Of a stretch of DNA of 64,000 nucleotides, positions 41,552 to 50,948 are shown piece after piece. A program made the position numbers and the translations under genes. Position 1 is the stretch's first letter, and each line of letters starts with the position of its first letter. The DNA is taken from the NCBI RefSeq assembly GCF_004320525.1, contig NZ_SIHX01000002.1, positions 248,001 through 312,000 on the forward strand, written 5' to 3'. The notes beneath the pieces were generated by a model. It was not told the DNA's origin, did not search any database, and saw only the letters and a program-made list of their open reading frames with translations. This DNA is from Arthrobacter sp. S39 (lineage in GTDB: Bacteria > Actinomycetota > Actinomycetes > Actinomycetales > Micrococcaceae).

Positions 41552-42498
41552 CATTCCCCGAGCTCCGCACAGCCCTGGCCGACGTGGTTGCGATTCCCGT
41601 GACCCCCTACCGGGACGGCGCCGTCGATGTCGCCGCGTTCAAGCAGCTGCTTCGGCGGCTGGTGGACAACGGCGTCACCACGATTACTCCCAACGGCAAC
41701 ACCAGCGAGTTCTACGCACTGACTGCCCGGGAGCGCCATCAGCTGATCGAGGCTTCGGCACAGGAGGTCGGCCCGGAAGCCTTCCTTCTTCTGGGAGTCG
41801 GCCACGACGTGGAGTCTGCCATCGCCGACGTCCGGGCCGGAGCGGCGGTTGGCATCCGCATGGCCATGATCCACCAGCCGTCGCATCCGCATGTCTCTGC
41901 TGCCGGCTGGGTGGAATACCATGCCCGGATTGCGTCGGCCACGCCGGAAGTCGCCGTTGTGCTGTACATCCGCAACGAGTGGGTGACGGCGGCAATGCTG
42001 GTTGAGCTGGCCGGCCGCTGCCCCAATGTCATTGGTATCAAATATGCGGTGCCGGACCCCACCCAGTTCGCAAGGATCCGGGAATTGGCCGGCGCCGACA
42101 GGTTCGTCTGGATCGCCGGACTTGCCGAACCATATGCCTTGTCCTATGCCGCCCACGGCGCCACAGGGTTTACCTCAGGGCTGGTCAACGTGAATCCGCA
42201 GCTGTCGCTCTCCCTGCGGGACGCCCTGCGTATCGGGGACTACCGGCTGGCATGCACGCTGCTGTCCCGGATCTCCAGGTTCGAGGAGCTGCGGGCGGAG
42301 GACAGGTCGGCCAACAACGTCAGCGTCGTCAAGGAAGCGCTGTCCCAGCTGGGCCTTTGCGAACGGACCATCAGGCCGCCCAGCTACGAGCTCAATGACG
42401 ACGCCCGTGCGGAGATCGCCGGGATCCTGGCGGACTGGAGCACCGTGAATGACCTCTTTCCGGCGGGCACCCACGCCGGGACGGTAGTCAGCGCATGA
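41548..42498 (+). CDS. DapA/NAL-family aldolase or dehydratase
   Basis: A 316-residue class I aldolase-fold enzyme. Family marks are ADVVAIPVTPYRDGAVD, the pyruvate-carboxylate loop PNGNTSEFYALT, and the Schiff-base lysine in VIGIKYA. The usual catalytic Tyr region reads VVLYIRNEW. It is coupled at both ends (ATGA overlaps) to the GntR and enolase-superfamily genes. With a dehydratase downstream it most likely acts on a 2-keto-3-deoxy sugar acid; lysine synthesis is unlikely. Confidence 0.85.
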   Translation: MTFPELRTALADVVAIPVTPYRDGAVDVAAFKQLLRRLVDNGVTTITPNGNTSEFYALTARERHQLIEASAQEVGPEAFLLLGVGHDVESAIADVRAGAAVGIRMAMIHQPSHPHVSAAGWVEYHARIASATPEVAVVLYIRNEWVTAAMLVELAGRCPNVIGIKYAVPDPTQFARIRELAGADRFVWIAGLAEPYALSYAAHGATGFTSGLVNVNPQLSLSLRDALRIGDYRLACTLLSRISRFEELRAEDRSANNVSVVKEALSQLGLCERTIRPPSYELNDDARAEIAGILADWSTVNDLFPAGTHAGTVVSA

Positions 42499-43631
42499 AG
42501 ATCACCGGATTCAAGACGTTCATGCAGCGCGTCGGCAACCGGCCGCGGCTGCTCTTGCGGGTGGACACGGATGAAGGCATCTCAGGCTGGGGCGAGGCGT
42601 ACAACCACGGCCCGGATTGGGCCCTGGTGCCGGTGCTCGACTACCTGTTTGAGCAGGTCAAAGGCGACGATCCGCGCCGCGTTGAGTACGTGACCCAAAA
42701 ACTGATCCGCAAGGCGCGCTTCCCCCAAGGCGCGATTGGCCTGGCCGCGATCTCCGCAATTGACCACGCGCTGTGGGACATTGCCGCCAAGGCACTCGAC
42801 GTGCCGGTGTACAGCCTCCTGGGCGGGACCGTGCGCGACAGGGTTTCCGTCTACGCCGGCGTCTACTCGGCACCGGACCCGGCAGAATGCCGGGCGGTGA
42901 CCGAGGAGCTGAACGAACGCTACGGCTTCACGGCGTTCAAGCTGAGCCCCTTTCGGGGCGACATCCACAACCGGCGGTGGGGACTTGTCGTGTCCGAGAC
43001 CGCAGAGTATTTCGGTGCTGTCAGGGAAGCCTGCCCCGATGCCTGGGACTTCGCCTTCGATGCCCACGCCAAGATTTTCGAGCCCTTCCAGGCCGTCCAG
43101 CTGGGCAACGCACTCGCCCCGTACCAGCCGCTCTTCTTCGAAGAACCCATCCGGCCTGAGTACTTCCCCGCCTGGCACCGGCTGCGCGCTGAACTCAAGG
43201 TGCCGCTCGCCACCGGCGAAAGCCTGTACTCGGCGAACGAGTTCCTGAGCCTGCTTTCCGGCGGCGGGGCAGATATCGTCCAGCCGGACATCTGCGTGGT
43301 GGGCGGAATTTCCCAGATGCGCAGGATCGCAACCATCGCCGAGGCGCATTTCACCACGGTGGCGCCGCACAACCCGATGGGTCCGCTGGCGGTTGCGCAC
43401 AACTTGCACTTCGCGGCGGCCTGCAGCAACTTCTCCATCCTCGAGTACAAGCTCGAGGAGACCACCTGGTGCCCCGACCCGTACCTTCCCGTGGACGGCC
43501 ACCTCGAACTGCGGCCTGACCGCCCGGGCTGGGGCATCGAGGTCGACGAGGCCGCCCTGACCGAGGACGACTACATCCATTGGGAGCGCCAGTTGCCCAC
43601 GAGACCAGACGGCTCCCTCGCGTTCTGCTGA
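42495..43631 (+). CDS. Enolase-superfamily sugar-acid dehydratase (mandelate racemase group)
   Basis: A 378-residue dehydratase, closest in style to D-galactonate dehydratases. Features are RVSVYAGVYS, metal ligands around FAFDAHAKIF, FFEEPIRPE and LATGESLYS, and the catalytic His in TVAPHNPMGPLA. It should convert an aldonic or aldaric acid to a 2-keto-3-deoxy acid, the substrate for the adjacent aldolase-family protein. The start overlaps the previous stop (ATGA). Confidence 0.88.
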   Translation: MKITGFKTFMQRVGNRPRLLLRVDTDEGISGWGEAYNHGPDWALVPVLDYLFEQVKGDDPRRVEYVTQKLIRKARFPQGAIGLAAISAIDHALWDIAAKALDVPVYSLLGGTVRDRVSVYAGVYSAPDPAECRAVTEELNERYGFTAFKLSPFRGDIHNRRWGLVVSETAEYFGAVREACPDAWDFAFDAHAKIFEPFQAVQLGNALAPYQPLFFEEPIRPEYFPAWHRLRAELKVPLATGESLYSANEFLSLLSGGGADIVQPDICVVGGISQMRRIATIAEAHFTTVAPHNPMGPLAVAHNLHFAAACSNFSILEYKLEETTWCPDPYLPVDGHLELRPDRPGWGIEVDEAALTEDDYIHWERQLPTRPDGSLAFC

Positions 43632-43668
43632 CCTACGGGCCGGGCCGGGCCGTCCCGCTTCAGGCGCT

Positions 43669-44661
43669 CTATGCGTCCTGGAGCGGGCGCCGGGCCAGCC
43701 ACGCGGCAACAATCGCGCCGGAAATGTTGTGCCACAGCGAGAACACGGCGGACGGCAGCGCCGCCAGGGGTGAGAAGTGGGCGGTGGCCAGCGTGGCCGC
43801 CAGTCCCGAATTCTGCATGCCCACCTCGAACGCGAGGGCGCGGCGTGCCTTGTCGTCCAGCCGGCCCACCTTCCCCGCCAGGTAGCCAAGGCCCAGGCCA
43901 AAGCCGTTGTGCAGCACCACAGCCAGGAACACGATGCCGCCGGCGGCCACGATCTTGCTGGAACTGCCGGCCACCACGATGGCCACGATCAGGGAAATCA
44001 CGACGGCGGACGCCCAGGGAAGTGCCGGGAGCACCTTCGCGACGAGCTTCTTGAGGAAGAGCCGGGCGAGGAGGCCGGCCACCACGGGCAGCAGCACGGT
44101 CTTGACGATGTCGCCCACCATGGCACCGGCGTCGATCTGCAGGTACGAACCGGCCAGGAACAGCACCAGCAGCGGCGTGACAATCGGCGCGATGAGCGTG
44201 GAGACCGAGGCCACTGCCACGGACAGCGCCACATCGCCCTTGGCCAGGAAGGCCATCACGTTGGAGGCGGTGCCGGACGGTGCGCAGCCCACCAGGATCA
44301 GGCCCACGGCCAGTTCAGGTTCCAGGTTCAGTGCAACGGCGATCAGCCAGCCGGCCCCGGGCATGATTACGTAGTGGGCCACGATGCCCAGCACCACGGC
44401 CCACGGGCGTTTGGCCACTGCGGCGAAGTCCGGCGGGGTCAGCGTCAGGCCCATACAGAACATGATGATTCCCAGCAGGTACGGCACGCTGGGACCCAGG
44501 GGCTTGAACGCTCCGGGGATGAAGAATCCCAGGACACCCGCCACGACCACCAGGAGCGGGAAGACAGTGACCGCGATCCGGGCGATCTTCGCCTCCGCGG
44601 CCAGCGCAGGGTTGGTGGGGGCCTCAACAGGGGGATTCTGGGATTTTGTTGCCTCAAGCAT
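43669..44661 (-). CDS. Bile acid:sodium symporter (BASS) family transporter
   Basis: A 330-residue membrane protein with about nine to ten spans. Conserved segments include GIIMFCMGLTLTPPDF, LILVGCAPSGTASNVMAFLAKGD and FEVGMQNSGLAATLA, the sodium and substrate site of this family. It probably moves an organic anion with sodium. ATG 44661 is chosen, as the frame upstream (to 44790) crosses the divergent promoter. Confidence 0.9.
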   Translation of the reverse strand: MLEATKSQNPPVEAPTNPALAAEAKIARIAVTVFPLLVVVAGVLGFFIPGAFKPLGPSVPYLLGIIMFCMGLTLTPPDFAAVAKRPWAVVLGIVAHYVIMPGAGWLIAVALNLEPELAVGLILVGCAPSGTASNVMAFLAKGDVALSVAVASVSTLIAPIVTPLLVLFLAGSYLQIDAGAMVGDIVKTVLLPVVAGLLARLFLKKLVAKVLPALPWASAVVISLIVAIVVAGSSSKIVAAGGIVFLAVVLHNGFGLGLGYLAGKVGRLDDKARRALAFEVGMQNSGLAATLATAHFSPLAALPSAVFSLWHNISGAIVAAWLARRPLQDA

Positions 44662-44817
44662 CCAATCATGCTGGCACTGCAGGGCGCCCGGCAGCCAGTT
44701 CGTGACCCCGCACGGTAACAAGCCAGGACGCCCTTCGAGGGTTTCTGCCCGGTACCGCGGGCCGCGGTGCGATACTGAGATTTGCATCACTTCGGCAGTC
44801 GAGGGGAACTTCGGAAA

Positions 44818-45969
44818 ATGGTCCTGGATACAGCGACGCTCAGAATCGCGTTCGCGCTGATGGCCATGGTGCTGGGGTTGCTCTTCTATTTTTCGGCCTA
44901 CCGCTTCACGCGCTCACCCTACAGCGGCTGGTGGTGCCTGGCCCTGGTGTTTTTCCTGACCGGATCGGCCGCCTTCCTCTTCAACGGAACCGCCCATCAG
45001 TGGTGGGCCAATCCGCTGGGAAACGTCCTGGTAGTCCACGGCGGAGTGGCAGTCTGGGCCGGTGCGCGGTCCCTGCGGACGGTGCCGCCGCGGCGGTGGC
45101 TGTTCACGGCGATACCCCTGGCCACCCTGTTTGCCTCCGCCGTCGACAATCCCGGCACCAACACCTGGGCCGGCGGCGCGGTGTTCCTGGCCGCCATGAG
45201 CCTGACAGTAGGGCTTGCCTCGAGGGAACTCTGGCGGCTTGAGCCGGGATATTCGCGCGTCAGGATCCCGATGGCTGCCGCGGCCGCGGGGTTGTCCGCG
45301 TTCTATCTCGGCCGGCTGGTGGTCTTCCTGCTGGAGGGCCCGAACGGGCCAACCTTCGCCACATACTTCGGCTCAGCCGTGACCACCCTGGTCACCATGG
45401 TGCTGCTGGTGGTGGTGTCCTTCAGCATGGCCGCGCTGAGCAGCGAACAGCAGACCCGCGCCCTCCGGATGGTGGCCACCCGGGATGACCTCACAGGGCT
45501 GCTCAACCGCAAGGCGTTCTTTGACCTCGCGGCGGAACACCTGGCGGACCCTGCGGTGACCCGCGCGTCCGGGGCGCTTATCCTGGCGGACCTGGACCAT
45601 TTCAAGGCGGTCAACGACACCTACGGCCACGCCGCCGGCGACCTCGCACTGCAGGCCTTCGCGCACGCGTGCCAGGAAACGGTGCGGACAACCGACCTTA
45701 CGGGACGGTACGGCGGGGAAGAGTTCATCCTGCTCATCCCCGGGTCCACTGCGGACCGCGCCGAAAGCATCGCGGATGCGATCAGCCGGCGGCTCGCCGC
45801 CGCCGGCGGTCCGGACGAGCCGAGGATGCCCACCGTCAGCTACGGCATCGCCACGTACGACGCCGGGACGCCGGGCCTGGATGCCCTGATCGCCTCTGCG
45901 GACGCGGCACTGTATGCGGCGAAGTCGCAGGGGCGGAACCGGACCGCCCGCAGCGACACCGCGCACTGA
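44818..45969 (+). CDS. Membrane diguanylate cyclase (GGDEF)
   Basis: A 383-residue protein. About six hydrophobic segments (residues 8-200) form a sensor, then a GGDEF domain starts at ATRDDLTGLLNRKAFF. The active-site motif is GGEEF, and an RTTD inhibitory I-site sits five residues before it, so c-di-GMP synthesis with product inhibition is expected. The helical sensor is of unknown ligand. No EAL partner is nearby. Confidence 0.92.
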   Translation: MVLDTATLRIAFALMAMVLGLLFYFSAYRFTRSPYSGWWCLALVFFLTGSAAFLFNGTAHQWWANPLGNVLVVHGGVAVWAGARSLRTVPPRRWLFTAIPLATLFASAVDNPGTNTWAGGAVFLAAMSLTVGLASRELWRLEPGYSRVRIPMAAAAAGLSAFYLGRLVVFLLEGPNGPTFATYFGSAVTTLVTMVLLVVVSFSMAALSSEQQTRALRMVATRDDLTGLLNRKAFFDLAAEHLADPAVTRASGALILADLDHFKAVNDTYGHAAGDLALQAFAHACQETVRTTDLTGRYGGEEFILLIPGSTADRAESIADAISRRLAAAGGPDEPRMPTVSYGIATYDAGTPGLDALIASADAALYAAKSQGRNRTARSDTAH

Positions 45970-45991
45970 CCGCAGGCTCCGCAACCAGGGA

Positions 45992-47485
45992 TCAGTTGAG
46001 CTTTCCCGCCAGCCGTTCCCGCATCTGGATGCTGGCCGAGTTCAGCCCGATCAGTTCCACTTCCCGGCCATGCCTGCGGTACTTCTCGGTGACGGCGTCC
46101 AGCACCGCGATGGTGGAGGCGTCCCACAGGTGTGAGGCGTGCAGGTCAATCACGACCCGGCTGATGTCCGGCTCGGCATCCAGGGCGTACTCGAACTGGG
46201 TGTAGAGATCGTTCGAGGAGGCGAAGAACAACTCGCCGTCCACGGTGTAGGTGGCCACGTCCTCGCCGTTGAGTTTCACCACGGTGCGCTCGACGGTGAC
46301 AAAGTGGGCCACCCGGCGGGCGAACATGGCCATCGCGGCCAGGACGCCTGCGCCGACGCCGATAGCCAGGTTGTGCGTCACCGACACCACGGCCACGGTG
46401 ATGACCATAACGGCGGTCTCGGATCTGGGCATCCGGCGCAGGGTCCGCGGGGCGACGGAGTGCCAGTCGAACGTGATGGCGGAAACGAAGATCATCACGG
46501 CCACCAGCGCGGCCATCGGGATGAGGCCCACAACATCGCCCAGCAGGACCACCAGGACCAGCAGGAAGACGCCGGAAAGGAACGTGGACAGCCGGCTTCG
46601 GGCGCCGGATCCCTTGACGTTGATCATGGTCTGGCCGATCACGGCGCAGCCTCCCATGCCGCCCAGGAAGCCGGTGACGATGTTCGCCACGCCCTGGCCC
46701 CATGATTCCCGGGTCTTGTTGGAGCGGGTGTCCGTGATGTCGTCCACCAGCTTGGCGGTCATCAGGGATTCGAGCAGGCCCACCAGGGCCATGGACAGCG
46801 AGAACGGGGCGACGACCTGGAACGTTTCCCAGTTCAGCGGCACGTTAGGAATGAAGAGCGAGGGCAGGCTCTCCGGCAGCTGGCCCTTGTCCTGGACGGC
46901 CGGCACGTCCACTCCGGCCACCACCACAAACGCGGTGAGCAGAACGATGGCCACCAGCGGTGAGGGCACCGCCGTCGTGATCCTGGGCAGGAGCACCACA
47001 ATGGCCAGGCCGATGGCCACCAGCGGGTAGACCATCCACGGCACGCCGATCAGCTCCGGGATCTGGGCCATAAACACCAGGATGGCCAGCGCGTTCACGA
47101 ACCCCACCATCACTGACCGCGGGATGAAGCGCATCAGTCGGGTGACGCCCAGGACCGCCAGCAGGATCTGGAAAACCCCGGCCAGGATCACGGCGGCGAT
47201 GAGGTGGTCGAGGCCGTGGCTGCGCATCAGCGGGGCGATCACCAGCGCCACCGCGCCCGTGGCTGCGGAGATCATGGCGGGCCGGCCGCCCACAAACGAG
47301 ATGGTGACGGCCATGGTGAAGGAGGCAAACAGCCCGATCCGGGGATCGACGCCGGCAATCACCGAGAATGCGATGGCTTCGGGGATGAGGGCGAGGGCCA
47401 CCACCAGTCCGGCCAGTGCCTCGGTCTTGAGGCGGCGAGGTGAACGGAGGGTGGCCCTGACGGACTGGAGCTGCAGGGGCTGCAT
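45992..47485 (-). CDS. SulP-family anion transporter with STAS domain
   Basis: A 497-residue transporter. About ten to twelve spans (AGLVVALALIPEAIAFSVIAGVDP; MGGCAVIGQTMINVKGSGARSRLST) are followed by a cytoplasmic STAS domain (about 400-497, RVVIDLHASHLWDASTIAVLD). It exchanges or imports sulfate, bicarbonate or a related anion. It starts 6 nt after the alarmone-synthetase gene, so the two are an operon. Confidence 0.92.
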   Translation of the reverse strand: MQPLQLQSVRATLRSPRRLKTEALAGLVVALALIPEAIAFSVIAGVDPRIGLFASFTMAVTISFVGGRPAMISAATGAVALVIAPLMRSHGLDHLIAAVILAGVFQILLAVLGVTRLMRFIPRSVMVGFVNALAILVFMAQIPELIGVPWMVYPLVAIGLAIVVLLPRITTAVPSPLVAIVLLTAFVVVAGVDVPAVQDKGQLPESLPSLFIPNVPLNWETFQVVAPFSLSMALVGLLESLMTAKLVDDITDTRSNKTRESWGQGVANIVTGFLGGMGGCAVIGQTMINVKGSGARSRLSTFLSGVFLLVLVVLLGDVVGLIPMAALVAVMIFVSAITFDWHSVAPRTLRRMPRSETAVMVITVAVVSVTHNLAIGVGAGVLAAMAMFARRVAHFVTVERTVVKLNGEDVATYTVDGELFFASSNDLYTQFEYALDAEPDISRVVIDLHASHLWDASTIAVLDAVTEKYRRHGREVELIGLNSASIQMRERLAGKLN

Positions 47486-47491
47486 GGATCC

Positions 47492-48598
47492 CTATTTCTT
47501 GGTCTGGCGGTAACGCTCGATCTGTTTCAGCCGCCGCAGGAGGCTGTCGCGCCGCGGGTGCGGAACGGCGTCGGGCGCCTCGGCGGTGAGGTCAATGTGC
47601 TTGGTTCCGTACTGCCACAGCAGGAGGTCATCCAGCAGGCGGTCCGGGCCAGGGGAGTAGCGGTGGTCCAGGGCCTTGCGGACCTCGGTGATCCGGTTGG
47701 CGCTGAGCAGCCCGGCGAGCTGCACGGTCTGGTTGAGGCCGTGCGCCGCCATGAGTTCGGCGGCCCAGCCCCAGTCATCATCAACTTTACGGTCCACGTG
47801 CGGCAGCAGCGTACGCCAGACGTCCCGGATGCGGTTGGGAGTGAGCTGGGCGCCGCCCTCACCATCAACGTCCCAAAAACTGCGGACTTCCTCATACCGC
47901 TCGTGCAGGTCCGCGAAGGCGCTCTCCACCGTCTCCAGCATGGCGGCCGTGGCCGTGAACTGCCGGTCGAAGTGCGGCGTCCAGGCGCGGGGGTCCTCGG
48001 CCTTGAACCGGATGTCGTGCTCGATCTCGCTCCAGGCGTGCGCAAAAACCGTGCGGATCTGGCATTCGAAGAAGTAGCTGCCGTTGGGCTGGATGTCCGG
48101 ATTGAAGGCCTGCTGGTACTCCTTGACGGCCTCGTTCTGGATGGTTCTCAGGATCAGGTGGCGGCTGGAGTAGCCGTAGGTGCCGGACTCGATGGAACCG
48201 ATGTCCTTTTCGCGGTCGCCGCGGCAGTCGAACACGTTCCGCTGGCGTTTGATCAGGTTGGCCACGAGGGCGTTTTCCGCCGGCAGTTTGGTGATGACGC
48301 GGACCCCCACCATGTCGTTCAGGGTCCGGAACGGGTCCGGGAACTTCAGGACCGGCGGCCCGCCCGGTTCCAGGGGTTCCTCGATGCGGGAGATCTTTTC
48401 CTTGAAGGACTCCACGGATTTGGTGCGGCCGGTGACAAACAGCGGGGTTACCTCGGTGTCCTTGAGCATGTCGCGGAGGATGTGCAGGACGTCCTTGGTG
48501 ACCAGCTTCAGGGCAGGGCGGACGCGCTCGTAGATCTCCACGTTCTCCTGCACGGATTCGCGGAGGCTGACATCGAGGCTGTCCCAGTTACTCGGCAT
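47492..48598 (-). CDS. RelA/SpoT-domain (p)ppGpp synthetase
   Basis: A 368-residue protein with a synthetase domain and no HD hydrolase. Motifs include VTGRTKSVESFKEKI, the metal-binding region FRTLNDMVGVRVI, and GTYGYSSRHLILRT. It is longer than typical small alarmone synthetases, with an alpha-helical C-terminus. GGAG precedes the ATG. The operon partner is a SulP transporter, and a palindromic element lies just upstream. Synthesis of ppGpp or pGpp under stress is expected. Confidence 0.87.
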   Translation of the reverse strand: MPSNWDSLDVSLRESVQENVEIYERVRPALKLVTKDVLHILRDMLKDTEVTPLFVTGRTKSVESFKEKISRIEEPLEPGGPPVLKFPDPFRTLNDMVGVRVITKLPAENALVANLIKRQRNVFDCRGDREKDIGSIESGTYGYSSRHLILRTIQNEAVKEYQQAFNPDIQPNGSYFFECQIRTVFAHAWSEIEHDIRFKAEDPRAWTPHFDRQFTATAAMLETVESAFADLHERYEEVRSFWDVDGEGGAQLTPNRIRDVWRTLLPHVDRKVDDDWGWAAELMAAHGLNQTVQLAGLLSANRITEVRKALDHRYSPGPDRLLDDLLLWQYGTKHIDLTAEAPDAVPHPRRDSLLRRLKQIERYRQTKK

Positions 48599-48657
48599 GG
48601 CTCCAGCTTACGGCGGGGGTCCGATAGTGGGATCCGCTGACACCGCGGGCCACCCGG

Positions 48658-48750
48658 CGACGCTCTCACTTGATGCATGAAAATACCGATCCCTCTATCA
48701 CCGGGTGAGAGAGGGATCGGGAAAAGGCCACATTAGGTGATAGAGCGTCG
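48658..48750. repeat. Nested palindromic element (GCTCTATCAC type), copy 2
   Basis: Outer arms CGACGCTCT / AGAGCGTCG enclose an inner hairpin CCGATCCCTCT / AGAGGGATCGG (48686-48720). The motif CTCTATCAC or its near variant CTCTCAC occurs four times in both orientations. It begins 9 nt after the inositol-dehydrogenase-like stop, and on the minus strand carries GTGGCCTTTT, as in copy 1 at 12278-12334. Confidence 0.65.
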
Positions 48751-48759
48751 GATGAGGCG

Positions 48760-49755
48760 TCAGTACTTGATCAGCTCGCTCTTCCCTGTGGCGAGGGAAC
48801 GCGTGGCCGCTTCCGCGATGGCTTGCGCCTTGAGGCCGTCCTCCAGCGAGGGGCTGATGGCCGAACCGTTCTCCAGCGCGTCCACAAAGGAAGCCAGGGC
48901 GGCAGCGTAGGTCGGTTTGACGCGTTCAAACCAGCCCTCGTGAAGACCGTCGTCCACCACCCGGCCGGCACCATACCGGGACACGTTGCCGTCGCGCTGG
49001 CGGCGGGCCTCGGCCATTCCCGTGGAGCCCAGGACCTCGATCCGTTCGTCGTAGCCGTAGCCGGTGCGTCGGGTGCAGTCGATCTGCACCAGCGCCCCGG
49101 AGGACAGCCGGAGTGTTGCCGCGGACGTGTCCACGTCGCCGATTTCCGCCAGCCGCGGCTCGGCAAGGACAGAGCCCGTGGCGAAGACCTCCACCGGTTC
49201 CAGGCCGGAGATCCAGCGGGCGAGGTCGAAGAAGTGGACGGCCTGGTCCCGCATCTGGCCACCCGATGTCGCGAGATATTCCAGCGGAGGCATGGAAGGG
49301 CCCCTGCTGGAGAGCTGGATGAGTTCCACATTGCCGATTTCGCCGGAGTCCACAATGCGCTTGAGCTCGGCGTAATCGCGGTCGAACCGGCGGTTGAAGT
49401 CCACCATGGCGCGGGAAGAACGCTCCAGGGCATACGCCACAATGCCGCTGGCCTGCGACAGGTCGAGGTCGATGGGCTTCTCGCAGAGCACGGCCAGGCC
49501 GGCGTCGACGGCGCGGCGAAGGTGGGCCGCGTGGGTGTCCGTCGAGGAAGCGGTGAAGACGGCGTCCACCTCACCGGCGTCGAATATGTCCTCCAGGGAA
49601 TGTGCGACGGCGGCGCCGAACTTCCTGGCGACGGCCCCTGCCCGGGCCGTGTCGACGTCGTACACCAGCCGGAAGTCGACGTCGGGGTTTGCGGCCAGGC
49701 TGGCCGCGTGGACGGTGCCGATGAATCCGGCGCCAATCAGGGCGAAGCGCTGCAT
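48760..49755 (-). CDS. Inositol 2-dehydrogenase-like Gfo/Idh/MocA protein
   Basis: A 331-residue NAD-dependent dehydrogenase. It shows FALIGAGFIGTVHAASL, the EKP motif (LCEKPIDLDL), DFNRRFDRDY, and the catalytic GGQMRDQAVHFFDLARW with its Asp and His. It resembles IolG and scyllo-inositol dehydrogenases. It follows the other Gfo/Idh/MocA gene by 2 nt. Oxidation of an inositol or related polyol or sugar is likely. Confidence 0.88.
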   Translation of the reverse strand: MQRFALIGAGFIGTVHAASLAANPDVDFRLVYDVDTARAGAVARKFGAAVAHSLEDIFDAGEVDAVFTASSTDTHAAHLRRAVDAGLAVLCEKPIDLDLSQASGIVAYALERSSRAMVDFNRRFDRDYAELKRIVDSGEIGNVELIQLSSRGPSMPPLEYLATSGGQMRDQAVHFFDLARWISGLEPVEVFATGSVLAEPRLAEIGDVDTSAATLRLSSGALVQIDCTRRTGYGYDERIEVLGSTGMAEARRQRDGNVSRYGAGRVVDDGLHEGWFERVKPTYAAALASFVDALENGSAISPSLEDGLKAQAIAEAATRSLATGKSELIKY

Positions 49756-49757
49756 CG

Positions 49758-50936
49758 TCAGACCTCCTGGAGGGATGCGCTGGCGGGGACCGTCCAGGCG
49801 CCGTTGTTGGCGTGGGACGCGGCGACGGCTTCGACGAACTGCACGCCGACGAGGCCGTCAATTCCGGTGGGGAAGGACAGCTCGCGGATGGTGCTCGGGG
49901 TGCCGTCGCGCCGTGCGGTGAGTTCGTCGGCGAGGTCGCGGTAGAAGTTTCCGAACGCTTCAAGGAAGCCCTCGGGGTGTCCGAGGCCCACGCGGGTGAG
50001 GCGGGCGGCGTCGTCGGACAGCGTGCTGAGGCCGTGGGTCAGGATGGTGGTGGTTCCCGCCAGGTCCTGCACGGAGAGGTGGTGCGGGTCTTCGTGCTGC
50101 CATTCCAGGCTGCCCTTGTCCCCGAAGACCCGGATCCGCAGCCCGTGGTTATGGCCGGTGGCGGCCATGCTGGCCCAGATCCTGCCGGTGACACCGCCGG
50201 TGAGGCGCAGCGAAACCGTGGCGTGGTCGAAGACTTCCCGGCCGGGCACCAGTGTCTGCAGCTGGCCCGTGAGCTCGTCTGTTTCCAATCCCGTGATGTA
50301 GCGCGCCAGCTGGTAGGCGTGGGTGCCCAGGTCAGCAACAACGCTGGGGAATCCGGCCACCTCAGGGGTGGTGCGCCACTGTGCCTGCTTGTGTCCGGTG
50401 AGCTCCAGCGGGGTTGATGCCCAGCCGGAGGCGTGTTCGACGTCGACGAACGTGATGCGTCCCAGGGCGCCGTCGCGGACCATTCGCGCAGCCTGGCGGA
50501 CCATGGCGTACGCGGAGTAGCAGTGCGGGACCGCCAGGATGGTGCCGTTCTCTTCGGCGAGGCGCACCAGCTCGGCGGACGTGGCGGAGTCACCCGTCAG
50601 CGGCTTTTCGCACACCACCGCGATGCCGCGTTCGAGGAACGCCTTCGCGATGGCGAAGTGGCTGTCGTTGGGGGTGGCCACCACCGCGACGTCGATCCCG
50701 TCGGGCCGGGCGGCTTCCGCCGCGGCCATCTGGCGGAAGCCCGCGTAAGCCCGGCCTTCCGGGATGTGGAGTTCCGTGGCCACGCGGGACGCCTGGCTGG
50801 CGTCGCGGCCGAACACGCCGGCCACGAGTTCGTACCGGTCATCTAGGCGCATTCCGTACCGGTGCGTCTTGCCGATGTCAGCACCTGCACCGCCTCCCAC
50901 CATTCCGGCCCGAAGGCGCCGTCCTGCTTCCGTCAT
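49758..50936 (-). CDS. Gfo/Idh/MocA-family oxidoreductase
   Basis: A 392-residue dehydrogenase. It has RAGMVGGGAGADIGKTHRYGMRLDD, VVCEKPLTGDS and a C-terminal DLGTHAYQLARYITGLE segment. ATG 50936 has AGGAG upstream. It is the first gene of a two-gene operon and divergent from a LacI regulator across tandem operator-like repeats. Substrate unknown; paired dehydrogenases suggest a two-step polyol or sugar oxidation-epimerisation. Confidence 0.88.
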   Translation of the reverse strand: MTEAGRRLRAGMVGGGAGADIGKTHRYGMRLDDRYELVAGVFGRDASQASRVATELHIPEGRAYAGFRQMAAAEAARPDGIDVAVVATPNDSHFAIAKAFLERGIAVVCEKPLTGDSATSAELVRLAEENGTILAVPHCYSAYAMVRQAARMVRDGALGRITFVDVEHASGWASTPLELTGHKQAQWRTTPEVAGFPSVVADLGTHAYQLARYITGLETDELTGQLQTLVPGREVFDHATVSLRLTGGVTGRIWASMAATGHNHGLRIRVFGDKGSLEWQHEDPHHLSVQDLAGTTTILTHGLSTLSDDAARLTRVGLGHPEGFLEAFGNFYRDLADELTARRDGTPSTIRELSFPTGIDGLVGVQFVEAVAASHANNGAWTVPASASLQEV

Positions 50937-50948
50937 CGTTGACTCCTT

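Noticed and set aside
43631..43668. GGGCC repeats after the dehydratase gene as terminator
   Set aside because: The repeats do not form a clean stem; they read as low-complexity GC sequence.
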